From Marinococcus luteus_A (GTDB lineage: Bacteria; Bacillota; Bacilli; Bacillales; Marinococcaceae), in assembly GCF_034497705.1 (NCBI RefSeq), contig NZ_JAXRUV010000002.1, positions 62,001 to 126,000 on the forward strand: a DNA stretch of 64,000 bases. The letters are read 5' to 3'. Positions 51,716 to 60,236 of the stretch are shown here, one piece after another. A program made the position numbers and the translations under genes. Position 1 is the first letter of the stretch. Each line of letters starts with the position of its first letter. The notes under the pieces are model-generated. The model did not search any database, was not told the DNA's origin, and saw only the letters and a program-made list of their open reading frames with translations.

Positions 51716-51992
51716 TATAATCTCTCCTTGCAATGAAAGTGCGGAAAGAACGATAAAAGACATCAGCTATGTAACCTTTGCCGTTTAGGGCAAGCCCGCT
51801 CCAGTTCATTTATAGTAAAATATTTAAAGCCAGTCCAAAAGGCTCAAAAATCAATAGCCAAAAGCACAGGATGGAGAGGCTCACCATTGCTTCTAGCAGT
51901 TGGACTGCAGCTTATCAGCGCATCCCCAAAGGATTTCAAAAGAATATACAGAGAGAAATAAAGAAATAAATGGAAAAAGGGAGCGGACATTT

Positions 51993-52703
51993 ATGGTGCT
52001 GACAGGAACATTGGTCAACGGAGTGACTATTATTATTGGATCATTAATGGGGTTATTGTTTCACCGTATACCGGAAAGAATGAAAACAACTATTATGCAG
52101 GCGTTGGCGCTGGCGGTTGTTCTTCTCGGCATTCAGATGGGACTGCAGACAGAACAATTTTTAATTGTCGTGGGCAGTCTGGTAACTGGAGCCTGGGCGG
52201 GAGAGCGCCTGCGAATCGAAGATGGTCTGGAGTCGGTCGGCCAGTGGGTGGAAAAACGAATGGGAAGCAGCGGTACAGAGAACACGGTAGCCAAAGGTTT
52301 TGTAACTGCCACGCTGGTATACGTGGTGGGAGCGATGGCGGTGCTTGGAGCAATGGACAGCGGGCTGCGTCAGGAGCACGATGTCTTATTTACAAAATCA
52401 ATGCTGGACGGATTTTCAGCGCTTATTTTTACAACGACTATGGGGATTGGTGTGTTATTTTCTTTTATTCCAGTCGTTATTTACCAGGGGTCCATTGCCC
52501 TTTTTGCCGTCCAGATTGACAGGCTGGTGCCGCAGGAGGCCATGGATACCTTTATTACTGAAATGACGGCCACCGGCGGCGTGATGATTATTGCTATCGG
52601 ACTAAAGCTAGCAGGTCTTTTAGAAATCCGGGTGGCAAATCTACTTCCGGCGATACCGATGGTGGCTTTTTTTGTGTTTATTATCCGTCTGGTCGGCGGA
52701 TGA
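51993..52703 (+). CDS. DUF554 membrane protein
   Basis: A 236-residue membrane protein with about six or seven helices. It begins VLTGTLVNGVTIIIGSLMGL and has TMGIGVLFSFIPVVIYQGSI, both typical of DUF554 (YqgA-like, YdfK). The family function is unknown. ATG 51993 follows AAAAGGGAG. Its last 63 bases overlap the end of yyaC on the other strand. Confidence 0.83.
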   Translation: MVLTGTLVNGVTIIIGSLMGLLFHRIPERMKTTIMQALALAVVLLGIQMGLQTEQFLIVVGSLVTGAWAGERLRIEDGLESVGQWVEKRMGSSGTENTVAKGFVTATLVYVVGAMAVLGAMDSGLRQEHDVLFTKSMLDGFSALIFTTTMGIGVLFSFIPVVIYQGSIALFAVQIDRLVPQEAMDTFITEMTATGGVMIIAIGLKLAGLLEIRVANLLPAIPMVAFFVFIIRLVGG

Positions 52704-53363
52704 AGCCTCCCGGAGAAAGCGGACATGGTCGTCCTCGTTATGGAAAGTTACCGGAGGGGTGGTGGCTTCTTCCTCCTGCAGAACATGCTGCTTTGAGATT
52801 GATCGGTCGGCAAGAAGGAAGCTATCTGCTATTAAAGAAGCCATTGTGTCGATAGTATACAGCCTGGTATTTTGCAGTACGAAGTATTCCATCATTCCGC
52901 TGACATTCACTATGCCGTTAATGTGCATATCTCCAACCATTGGAAGCTGCTTTTTCATTGCAGCTCCCGGAGTTACTCCTCCTTCATTTAAAGTAACTTT
53001 CCCTACATTCTGAAGATAACCAAGACAGGCGTCCACAGCGATAATAAAAGCATGCGGATGCTCTGCTGCAATGATCGAAAGCGTTTCTTCTAAATTAACA
53101 GCATGTACCGGGTACTGGAGAGTGCCGTATATATAAAAGTTTTCCAGTTGCTTTTCAAGAAGCTTGCTTCCGGTTAAAGGCCCTAGAGAATCTCCGGTGG
53201 AGCGGTCTGTGCCGATACAGACCAGGACGATATCTTCATCTGTGACACGCTCCCGGATATGACCGGCCAGACAGTCCGCCAGCTCTCCAGCACTTCCGGG
53301 CTCATCCATGCTGACGTGACAGTGAGTACGGTAGGCTTCACGTGAAACAGCTTTTTTTCCCAT
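52641..53363 (-). CDS. yyaC: sporulation-associated protein YyaC
   Basis: A 240-residue protein of the YyaC family, related in fold to germination-type peptidases. Conserved segments are VLVCIGTDRSTGDSLGPLTG, the VDACLGYLQNVGKV region, and GDMHINGIVNVSG. The first 195 residues fit the family; the last 45 or so (VLQEEEATTPPV to HHRYRRK) are an unusual, charged tail that runs over the end of the DUF554 gene. Its role in B. subtilis is in sporulation but is poorly defined. AAAGGAG precedes the ATG. Confidence 0.85.
   Translation of the reverse strand: MGKKAVSREAYRTHCHVSMDEPGSAGELADCLAGHIRERVTDEDIVLVCIGTDRSTGDSLGPLTGSKLLEKQLENFYIYGTLQYPVHAVNLEETLSIIAAEHPHAFIIAVDACLGYLQNVGKVTLNEGGVTPGAAMKKQLPMVGDMHINGIVNVSGMMEYFVLQNTRLYTIDTMASLIADSFLLADRSISKQHVLQEEEATTPPVTFHNEDDHVRFLREASSADQTDNKHKKSHHRYRRK
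53334..53349. promoter_or_regulatory. possible second parS site, two mismatches
   Basis: GGCTTCACGTGAAACA differs from the parS consensus at positions 1 and 3 only. It lies within the yyaC 5-prime end. Confidence 0.4.
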
Positions 53364-53571
53364 AGCAGATAACTCCTTTCCAGAATTCTCCCCAAAAAAA
53401 TTGTATTAGCCTACTATACCCGCGTTTGGGTAAAAATAACTGTCGTATTTAAGCAAAAGCCGCTCCCGGGCAGAAAGATGATCGTTTAATTGAGGTTTTT
53501 GACGGATTACGATAGGATAAAAAGTATCGAAACGTTCAGGTGAGATGAGAAGAAAGGAGAAAACAGGACTC

Positions 53572-53760
53572 ATGGTGGAAAAGCAGCCTTTTGATATCAA
53601 TAGTATTGTAGAAATGAAAAAACAGCACCCGTGTGGTGTAAACCGCTGGAGAATTATCCGGATGGGCGCCGATATCCGGATTAAGTGCGAAGGGTGCGGG
53701 CATAGCGTGATGCTTCCGAGAAAAGAATTCAGTAAAAAGGTGAAAAAGGTGCTCGAATAA
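53572..53760 (+). CDS. DUF951 zinc-ribbon-like protein YyzM
   Basis: A 62-residue protein of the DUF951 family, known as YyzM in B. subtilis. The core is EMKKQHPCGVNRWRIIRMGA, then IRIKCEGCGHSVMLPR; its three cysteines (PCG, CEGC) may bind metal. Function unknown. The neighbour order yyzM-ychF-rpsF is as in B. subtilis. AAAGGAG lies upstream. Confidence 0.88.
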   Translation: MVEKQPFDINSIVEMKKQHPCGVNRWRIIRMGADIRIKCEGCGHSVMLPRKEFSKKVKKVLE

Positions 53761-53914
53761 TTCCGGTAAAGCTGCTCTTGTTGTCGCAAAAGTGAAATTA
53801 TACTATACTCAAAGCAATATACTAACGATAAAGAGTTGCTTTTAAGGACAGCTGCGGTTGTCCTCTTTGTTATGTTTAGAGAAATATTAATTGAAAGAAA
53901 GAAGGAAATAATAA

Positions 53915-55015
53915 ATGGCTTTAACTACAGGTATAGTCGGACTTCCGAACGTTGGGAAGTCAACATTGTTCAACGCGATCACTCAGGCGGGAGCGGAGTC
54001 TGCCAACTATCCGTTCTGCACAATTGACCCGAACGTAGGTATTGTGGAAGTGCCGGACAGCAGGCTAGAACAGTTAACAAATATGTTCCAGCCGAAAAAA
54101 ACGATTCCTACAGCATTTGAATTCACAGATATCGCCGGCATTGTTGAAGGGGCGAGCAAAGGGGAAGGCCTGGGAAATAAATTCCTTTCTCATATCCGTG
54201 AAGTGGACGCTATTTCCCACGTGGTACGCTGCTTTGACAGTGATGACGTCACTCACGTTTCCGGAAAAATAGATCCGATCCATGACATCGAAGTAATTAA
54301 CCTGGAACTGATTCTTGCAGACCTTGAAACAGCAGAAAAGCGGATCGATAAAGTAGCAAAGCTTGCCAAGTCCAAGGATAAAGACGCAATGCAGGAGCAT
54401 GCGGTACTCGAAAAGATCGTCGAAGCACTGAAAGAAGAGCAGCCCGTGCGCAGCCTGGAATGGACTGAGGAAGAGCTGAAAATCGTCAAAGGCTTCCAGC
54501 TTCTCACGATGAAGCCGGTATTATACGTCGCCAACGTCAGCGAAGACGACTTAATGGAAGAAGAAGACAATGAGCACGTCTCCCGCGTCAAAGAATTCGC
54601 AGCAGCTGAAGGTGCGGGCGTTGTAGTTATTTCGGGGAAAATTGAAGAAGAACTCGCGGAGCTTGAAGGAGAAGAAAAAAATGAATTTCTTCAGGACCTC
54701 GGTATTGAAGAGCCGGGGCTTGACCAGCTGATCCGGGAAGCTTATTCCCTGCTTGGCCTGCAGACGTATTTTACTGCAGGCGAGCCGGAAGTAAGAGCCT
54801 GGACGATACGCAAAAATACAAAAGCTCCCCAGGCTGCCGGGGTAATTCACAGTGATTTTGAAAAAGGCTTTATCCGTGCCGAGGTTGTCGGCTACGAAGA
54901 CCTGATGCAGGCAGGTGCAATGAACAGCGCCAAAGAGGCAGGCAAGGTAAGGCTTGAAGGCAAGGAATATATCGTTAAGGACGGCGACGTCGTTCATTTC
55001 CGCTTTAACGTTTAA
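53915..55015 (+). CDS. ychF: ribosome-binding ATPase YchF
   Basis: A 366-residue OBG-family protein that prefers ATP. G1 is VGLPNVGKSTLFNAI, G3 region DIAGIVEGASKGEG, and the NxxE form (YVANVSEDD) replaces the usual NKxD, as known for YchF. The C-terminal TGS-like domain ends VVHFRFNV. AGAAGGAA lies upstream of the ATG. Confidence 0.96.
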   Translation: MALTTGIVGLPNVGKSTLFNAITQAGAESANYPFCTIDPNVGIVEVPDSRLEQLTNMFQPKKTIPTAFEFTDIAGIVEGASKGEGLGNKFLSHIREVDAISHVVRCFDSDDVTHVSGKIDPIHDIEVINLELILADLETAEKRIDKVAKLAKSKDKDAMQEHAVLEKIVEALKEEQPVRSLEWTEEELKIVKGFQLLTMKPVLYVANVSEDDLMEEEDNEHVSRVKEFAAAEGAGVVVISGKIEEELAELEGEEKNEFLQDLGIEEPGLDQLIREAYSLLGLQTYFTAGEPEVRAWTIRKNTKAPQAAGVIHSDFEKGFIRAEVVGYEDLMQAGAMNSAKEAGKVRLEGKEYIVKDGDVVHFRFNV

Positions 55016-55032
55016 TTTTTCCTCTGGGAATA

Positions 55033-55061
55033 TTGTAAAATGCAATTCAAGCTGATATAAT
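55033..55061 (+). promoter_or_regulatory. predicted promoter of rpsF-ssb-rpsR
   Basis: TTGTAA (55033-55038), 17 bases, TATAAT (55056-55061). Confidence 0.75.
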
Positions 55062-55069
55062 TTTAACTT

Positions 55070-55152
55070 GCGAGTTAAAAACGGATAAGCGTTTTTTGCT
55101 CCTTGTTCTTTTCCACCGGAGAAGAGCCGAAGACCAAAAGGAGGTGACGCAG
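55070..55152 (+). promoter_or_regulatory. possible S6:S18 leader RNA
   Basis: The rpsF leader of many bacteria folds into a motif bound by the S6-S18 pair to shut down the operon. The leader here carries CCACCGGAGAAGAGCCGAAG, with the CCG element expected in that motif. I have not folded it fully. Confidence 0.45.
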
Positions 55153-55153
55153 C

Positions 55154-55441
55154 ATGCGGAATTATGAGGTACTTTACATTATCAGCCCGAATGTTGACGA
55201 AGATGGTGTCAAAAACACAATCGAACGGTACAACAAAATCTTAACGGATAACGGCGCTGAAATTGAAAAAGTAGACGAAGTAGGAAAAAAACGTCTCGCA
55301 TACGAAATCAACGATTTTCGTGACGGGTATTACGTTGTAACCTATATTAAAGGCACCGCGGACGCTACCAACGAATTTGACCGTCTGGTTAAAATCGATG
55401 ATAACGTAATCCGCCACTTAGTTGTTCGTAACGACGACTAA
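55154..55441 (+). CDS. rpsF: ribosomal protein bS6
   Basis: A 95-residue small-subunit protein that pairs with bS18. It starts RNYEVLYIISPNVDEDGVKN and has KRLAYEINDFRDGYYV, typical of bS6. AAAGGAGGTG lies upstream. First gene of rpsF-ssb-rpsR. Confidence 0.97.
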   Translation: MRNYEVLYIISPNVDEDGVKNTIERYNKILTDNGAEIEKVDEVGKKRLAYEINDFRDGYYVVTYIKGTADATNEFDRLVKIDDNVIRHLVVRNDD

Positions 55442-55468
55442 TTTCATTAACAATCAGGAGGGGTTTAA

Positions 55469-55957
55469 ATGATAAATCGTGTCGTGTTAGTCGGTCGGCT
55501 GACCGCGGACCCTGATCTGCGTTATACCCCGAACGGCGTAGCAGTCGCTAACTTTCGCATTGCGGTAAATCGTCCATTTACCAACCAGCAGGGCGAACGC
55601 GAAGCAGACTTTCTTAACTGCGTCATTTGGCGGAAGCAGGCAGAAAATGTGGCCAATTACTTGAAAAAAGGCAGCCTGGCCGGTGTGGATGGACGTATGC
55701 AGAGCCGGAGCTATGAAAACCAGGAAGGCCGTCGTGTAACGGTAGTAGAAGTTCAGGCGGAGAGCGTGCAGTTCCTTGAACCGCGCGGAGCGTCCGGAGG
55801 CGGAGGTTCTTCGCAGGGAGGCGGCTATTCTCAGCAGCAGAGCAGCCAGAGCTCAGGTTCAGGCCAGCAAAATCGCGATTCGTCTAATTTAAACGATGAT
55901 CCGTTTTCGGATAACGGGCAGCCAATCGACATTTCAGATGACGATTTGCCATTCTAA
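55469..55957 (+). CDS. ssb: single-stranded DNA-binding protein
   Basis: A 162-residue SSB. The OB fold spans residues 1-105 (MINRVVLVGRLTADPDLRYT). A Gly/Gln/Ser-rich linker follows, and the end (DISDDDLPF) is the conserved acidic tip that binds partner proteins. CAGGAGGGG lies upstream. It sits between rpsF and rpsR. Confidence 0.97.
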   Translation: MINRVVLVGRLTADPDLRYTPNGVAVANFRIAVNRPFTNQQGEREADFLNCVIWRKQAENVANYLKKGSLAGVDGRMQSRSYENQEGRRVTVVEVQAESVQFLEPRGASGGGGSSQGGGYSQQQSSQSSGSGQQNRDSSNLNDDPFSDNGQPIDISDDDLPF

Positions 55958-56001
55958 AACCCCTGAGAGCATAAACAATCTTTTATAAAGGAGGATAAAC
56001 A

Positions 56002-56238
56002 ATGGCAGCAGCAGCACGTCGTAGAGGAAAAAGACGGAAAGTTTGTTACTTCACAGTAAACAAAATTACTCATATCGATTACAAAGATACTGAACTCTTG
56101 AAGAAGTTTATTTCAGAAAGAGGGAAGATTCTTCCACGCCGCGTAACTGGTACGAGTGCGAAATATCAGCGTAAGCTGACCCGCGCTATCAAGCGTTCCC
56201 GTCACGTAGCATTGCTTCCTTTTGTGCGCGAGCAGTAA
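56002..56238 (+). CDS. rpsR: ribosomal protein bS18
   Basis: A 78-residue basic protein with RRKVCYFTVNKITHIDYKDT and the KRSRHVALLPF end, typical of bS18. AAGGAGG lies upstream. Last gene of the operon, followed by a terminator. Confidence 0.97.
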   Translation: MAAAARRRGKRRKVCYFTVNKITHIDYKDTELLKKFISERGKILPRRVTGTSAKYQRKLTRAIKRSRHVALLPFVREQ

Positions 56239-56249
56239 GGGAAACATTT

Positions 56250-56290
56250 AAACACCCTTTTCCAGGTCTTATGCCCGGGAAAGGGTGTTT
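56250..56290 (+). terminator. terminator after rpsR
   Basis: Arms AAACACCCTTTTCC and GGGAAAGGGTGTTT, followed by TATTG. Confidence 0.85.
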
Positions 56291-56390
56291 TATTGTGTGG
56301 AAGCTGGCTGTATGTTTAGTCTGCTCCCTCCCCGGGGTATAAATGAAGTAATTGTTAAAGCGTTTTATATACCGGGAAGGAGGTTTTCAC

Positions 56391-56528
56391 ATGGACGTTC
56401 AATCTTATATTACGAAAATTAATAAACAGCTTGAAGAACTGAAGCAGGATGATATTCAGACCGCAGATGAGAACATAGAAGCGGAGGTTCCAAACGAATC
56501 TTCCTTCAAACTACCGAATGAAGAATAA
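56391..56528 (+). CDS. 45-residue protein of unknown function
   Basis: A short open frame with a near-ideal site (AAGGAGG, seven bases before the ATG) and its own terminator. The protein starts MDVQSYITKINKQLEELKQD, a likely amphipathic or coiled-coil helix, and ends in an acidic tail (FKLPNEE). I do not recognise it. It is monocistronic between rpsR and yybS. The signals around it are stronger than the frame length alone, so I think it is real. Confidence 0.6.
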   Translation: MDVQSYITKINKQLEELKQDDIQTADENIEAEVPNESSFKLPNEE

Positions 56529-56565
56529 ATAGAAGCCCGGCCGCAGATAAATAAACGAAATAAGG

Positions 56566-56583
56566 CGCTGACGGAAGTCAGCG
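56566..56583 (+). terminator. terminator after the 45-residue gene
   Basis: Arms CGCTGAC and GTCAGCG around GGAA, followed by seven T. Confidence 0.88.
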
Positions 56584-56779
56584 TTTTTTTAGATATGTAC
56601 AGCCTTTGACTATTCGGCTGTTCGTCTTTCTTTTTGAAAAGGAATAAGCTAAAATGAACGAATGGAATTTCCATGAATACGAAGAGATAAAGGCAGCACT
56701 GGGATAATGTGGGAGTGAAAGCAATCGGGCGGCTGCTGTACATTTATTTGACTGCCTTTGTAAATGAGGTGAACGTGAA

Positions 56780-57718
56780 GTGAAAAATGCTAGAAGTGTC
56801 GCAGAAGCAGCCGTCTTTAGCGCTATTTTCCTGGTGCTGGTACTGCTGTTGATCTTTGTGCCGGTCGTCGGAAGTATATTAACGATAGCGATGCCGCTTC
56901 CGTTTATTATTTTTGTGGCAAGAAACGGATGGAAGCCGGGCATTTTTATGTTTATCGTCTGTGCGCTGCTTGCGACTTTGTTTACGGGCGGTATTGGTTT
57001 TCCGACTGCTTTGATTTTCGGTCTTGGTGGCATTGCAGCAGGTGCGCTTATTCATCAAAAAAAGCCGGCTTTTGCCGTTTTTGCTGCAGGAACTGTGGCT
57101 TATATTATCGGCCTGGTTTTATTTTATTTAAGTTCGGTTCTTCTGTTTAATATTGATCCGATTCAATTAATCCAGCAAACACTGAATGACTCTATTGCCC
57201 AGGCGAGAAGCATGATGGAGAGTATCGATCAGAATACCTCAAATCTGGATGCCTTAGCAGAGATGGTCACACTGGTTCAATACATCGGTCCGGTACTCCT
57301 TATTGGTACAGGCATTATTCTTTCATTTATAACCCAGGTGTTCGCCCATGTTATTTTGAAGCGTGTCCGGATGGATTATCAGCAGTTTCCGGCTTTTCGA
57401 AACTGGAATTTTCCGAGGTCTCTCATATGGTATTATTTGACCGGTTCCATATTTATTCTGATCGGGCTTGAAGAAGGCACAGCTATGTATATTGTTGTTA
57501 TGAATCTTTTTCCTCTTTTGGAGCTGGCTGTAGCTATTCAGGGCTTTACCGTGATCTTTTATTTCCTGCATGCTAAATCCTATCCGAAATACTACGGGGT
57601 TCTCATTATCGTCGGGAGTATATTATTATCAACAATAGCATTATTTTTGGCCCGCATATTAGGTATAATAGATTTAGGTCTAAACTTAAAGCAACGCATT
57701 CAAACCGACACGAAGTAG
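56780..57718 (+). CDS. yybS: DUF2232 membrane protein YybS
   Basis: A 312-residue protein with about eight helices, of the DUF2232/YybS family. Residues ARNGWKPGIFMFIVCALLAT and GGIAAGALIH are in the expected places. Function is unknown, though always near gdpP and rplI. The start is GTG with GAGGTGAA upstream. It precedes gdpP by 12 bases. Confidence 0.88.
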   Translation: MKNARSVAEAAVFSAIFLVLVLLLIFVPVVGSILTIAMPLPFIIFVARNGWKPGIFMFIVCALLATLFTGGIGFPTALIFGLGGIAAGALIHQKKPAFAVFAAGTVAYIIGLVLFYLSSVLLFNIDPIQLIQQTLNDSIAQARSMMESIDQNTSNLDALAEMVTLVQYIGPVLLIGTGIILSFITQVFAHVILKRVRMDYQQFPAFRNWNFPRSLIWYYLTGSIFILIGLEEGTAMYIVVMNLFPLLELAVAIQGFTVIFYFLHAKSYPKYYGVLIIVGSILLSTIALFLARILGIIDLGLNLKQRIQTDTK

Positions 57719-57730
57719 GGGTTGAGTTAC

Positions 57731-59701
57731 ATGCCGAAGTTTTTAATACGGCGGTGGTACGGCTATCATATCGTCGGATTGTTCATACTAGCCGGAATAG
57801 CACTTGCCTTTCTCACCTGGTTTCAATGGGAAATAGGAGCTGTAGGATTTTTCCTGCTCGGAGCTTTGGCTATTTATGTTATCCAGGCGGAGCGTTCATT
57901 TGAAAAAGAGCTTGAACGGTATATATCTACGCTGACCCACCGTGTGAACAAGGCGGGGGAAGAAGCGGTTACCGAAATGCCTATCGGCATACTGCTGTAT
58001 GACAAGAATTATCAGATACAGTGGGCGAACCCCTTCATTCTTTCCTACCTGCCGAAAGAGTTCATGGGAAAGCCGATCAGTACTGTATCTGAACGTCTGG
58101 GTGCAGCGATTAAGCAGGGGGAAAGCGAAATACATTTAACGATGAGAAATCGTCATTATACCGTTTATATTCACCGCGAAGAGCGGCTGCTGTATTTTTT
58201 TGATATGACTGAAACGACGGATATTCAGGCGATGTATCAAAAAGAGAAATCAGTTGTGGCATTTATTTATTTGGATAATTTCACCGAAGTTACTCAGGGC
58301 ATGGACGATCAGACAAGAAGCCGGCTGATGAGTCATGTGACTACCGCTTTGAATGAGTGGGCGGGGGATCATGACATTTTACTGCGCAGCATCGCTGTGG
58401 ACCGGTTTATTGCTATCATGAATCAGGACGCCCTTGATCATCTTGAGCAGACAAAGTTTGAGCTGCTCGATTACGTACGTGATATTACGAGTAAAGAGAA
58501 GGTGACCATCACCCTGAGCATCGGTATCGGTTCGGGCGAGCCGTCCCTGCAGGAGCTTGGTTCACTGGCCCAGTCCAGTCTCGATCTCGCACTCGGACGT
58601 GGAGGCGACCAGGTAGCCATCAAGGACGCGAACGGGAAGGTGCGTTTTTACGGCGGGAAGTCCAATGCGGTCGAAAAGCGTACCCGGGTGCGCGCCAGAG
58701 TTATTTCCCACGCGCTGCGTGATTTTGTTCTCGAAAGCGACCAGGTCATTGTGATGGGCCATAAAAATCCGGATATGGATGCTATTGGTGCTGCGATTGG
58801 CGTGCTTAAAATCGCTGAGGTAAATAATACAGATGCGTATGTCGTCGTAGATCCGGATGAAATTAACCCGGACGTGAAAAAGCTGATGGAAGAAATCGAA
58901 AACCATGAATACCTGTGGTCTCAATTTATTACGCCGTCAGAAGCAATGGATGAAGTGACGAAGCATACGCTGCTCGTTGTCGTGGATACACACAAACCCT
59001 CCATGGTTATCGAGCCGCGGTTGATTGACCGCGTGAACCGTACGATTGTTCTTGATCATCACCGCCGCGGAGAAGAGTTCATTGAAGATCCGGTGCTTGT
59101 ATATATGGAGCCGTACGCTTCATCCACAGCTGAGCTTGTAACAGAGCTTCTGGAGTACCAGCCGAAAAAGCTCAGTATGGATGTGCTTGAAGCAACAGCG
59201 ATGCTTGCAGGCATTATTGTGGATACGAAAAGCTTCGCTATCCGAACCGGATCGAGAACGTTCGATGCAGCTTCATTTTTAAAAATGCACGGTGCCGATA
59301 CGACTATGGTGCAGATGCTCTTAAAAGAAGACCTCGATCAATACGTGGAGCGATCGCATCTTATCGAGCGGGCGGAGGTCTACCGTGACGGAATGGCTGT
59401 TGCCGCCGCTGCGGAAGATGAAATGTACGGCCAGATTTTAATCGCTCAGGCAGCGGACACCCTGCTTACGATGAACGATATCAAAGGTTCATTTGTGATA
59501 TCTAAGCGTCAGGATGATAAAATTAGTATCAGCGCCCGTTCGCTTGGTGAAGTGAACGTGCAGTTAATAATGGAAGCTTTAGGCGGAGGCGGTCATTTAA
59601 CGAATGCGGCAACGCAGTTGACCGATACTACGATTGAAGAAGCGGAAAAACGCCTGAAGCAGGCCATTGATGAATATTTGCAAGGGGGCACATCCGAATG
59701 A
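57731..59701 (+). CDS. gdpP: cyclic-di-AMP phosphodiesterase GdpP
   Basis: A 656-residue membrane protein that breaks down c-di-AMP, a signal for potassium and osmotic balance. Order: two N-terminal helices, a PAS domain, a degenerate GGDEF domain, and the catalytic DHH-DHHA1 part. The catalytic motifs are GHKNPDMDAIGAA and the DHH in LDHHRRGEEF, with DHHA1 ending GGGGHLTNAATQL. ATG 57731 has AGGGG upstream; an in-frame TTG at 57722 is possible. The stop overlaps rplI by four bases. Confidence 0.95.
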   Translation: MPKFLIRRWYGYHIVGLFILAGIALAFLTWFQWEIGAVGFFLLGALAIYVIQAERSFEKELERYISTLTHRVNKAGEEAVTEMPIGILLYDKNYQIQWANPFILSYLPKEFMGKPISTVSERLGAAIKQGESEIHLTMRNRHYTVYIHREERLLYFFDMTETTDIQAMYQKEKSVVAFIYLDNFTEVTQGMDDQTRSRLMSHVTTALNEWAGDHDILLRSIAVDRFIAIMNQDALDHLEQTKFELLDYVRDITSKEKVTITLSIGIGSGEPSLQELGSLAQSSLDLALGRGGDQVAIKDANGKVRFYGGKSNAVEKRTRVRARVISHALRDFVLESDQVIVMGHKNPDMDAIGAAIGVLKIAEVNNTDAYVVVDPDEINPDVKKLMEEIENHEYLWSQFITPSEAMDEVTKHTLLVVVDTHKPSMVIEPRLIDRVNRTIVLDHHRRGEEFIEDPVLVYMEPYASSTAELVTELLEYQPKKLSMDVLEATAMLAGIIVDTKSFAIRTGSRTFDAASFLKMHGADTTMVQMLLKEDLDQYVERSHLIERAEVYRDGMAVAAAAEDEMYGQILIAQAADTLLTMNDIKGSFVISKRQDDKISISARSLGEVNVQLIMEALGGGGHLTNAATQLTDTTIEEAEKRLKQAIDEYLQGGTSE

Positions 59702-60141
59702 AAGTCATACTGAAACAAGACGTAAAAGGCCAGGGAAAAAAAGGTGAAGTTGCAGACGTATCTGAAGGGTACGCCAGAAACTATTTATTAAAGAAGAACC
59801 TTGCTGTGGAAGCAAGCAAAGGCAATCTGCGGGACCTGGAAGCTACGCAGAAAAAACAAAAAGAACGTGAGCAGGAAGAGCTTGAGCAGGCGAAGAAGTT
59901 TAAGGAGCAGCTCGAAAAAACAGACGTAGAGCTTACTGCCAAAGCAGGAGAAGGTGGACGCTTGTTCGGAGCGGTTTCCACAAAGCAGATTGCAGAAAAG
60001 CTGAAAAGCATGAATATGAAAGTGGATAAACGTAAAATAGAAATTGACCAGCCGATTCGTTCACTTGGCTACACCAAAGTACCAATCAAGATTCATCCTG
60101 AAGTCACAGCTGTCGTAAACGTACACGTGACGGAAGAGTAA
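59698..60141 (+). CDS. rplI: ribosomal protein bL9
   Basis: A 147-residue two-domain ribosomal protein (MKVILKQDVKGQGKKGEVAD, then a long helix and a C-terminal domain). Starts within the last four bases of gdpP, so translation is coupled. Confidence 0.97.
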   Translation: MKVILKQDVKGQGKKGEVADVSEGYARNYLLKKNLAVEASKGNLRDLEATQKKQKEREQEELEQAKKFKEQLEKTDVELTAKAGEGGRLFGAVSTKQIAEKLKSMNMKVDKRKIEIDQPIRSLGYTKVPIKIHPEVTAVVNVHVTEE

Positions 60142-60160
60142 CAGCTGCGTGGATGAATAA

Positions 60161-60205
60161 AGAGCCTGTTCCCCCGTCATAAACAGAGGGTAAGAACCAG
60201 GCTCT
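60161..60205 (+). terminator. terminator after rplI
   Basis: Arms AGAGCCTGGTTC-type (AGAGCCTGTTC and GAACCAGGCTCT) with a long loop, followed by TTTTTT. Confidence 0.75.
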
Positions 60206-60236
60206 TTTTTCAACACGTTCTATAGAGGTGAAAGCA

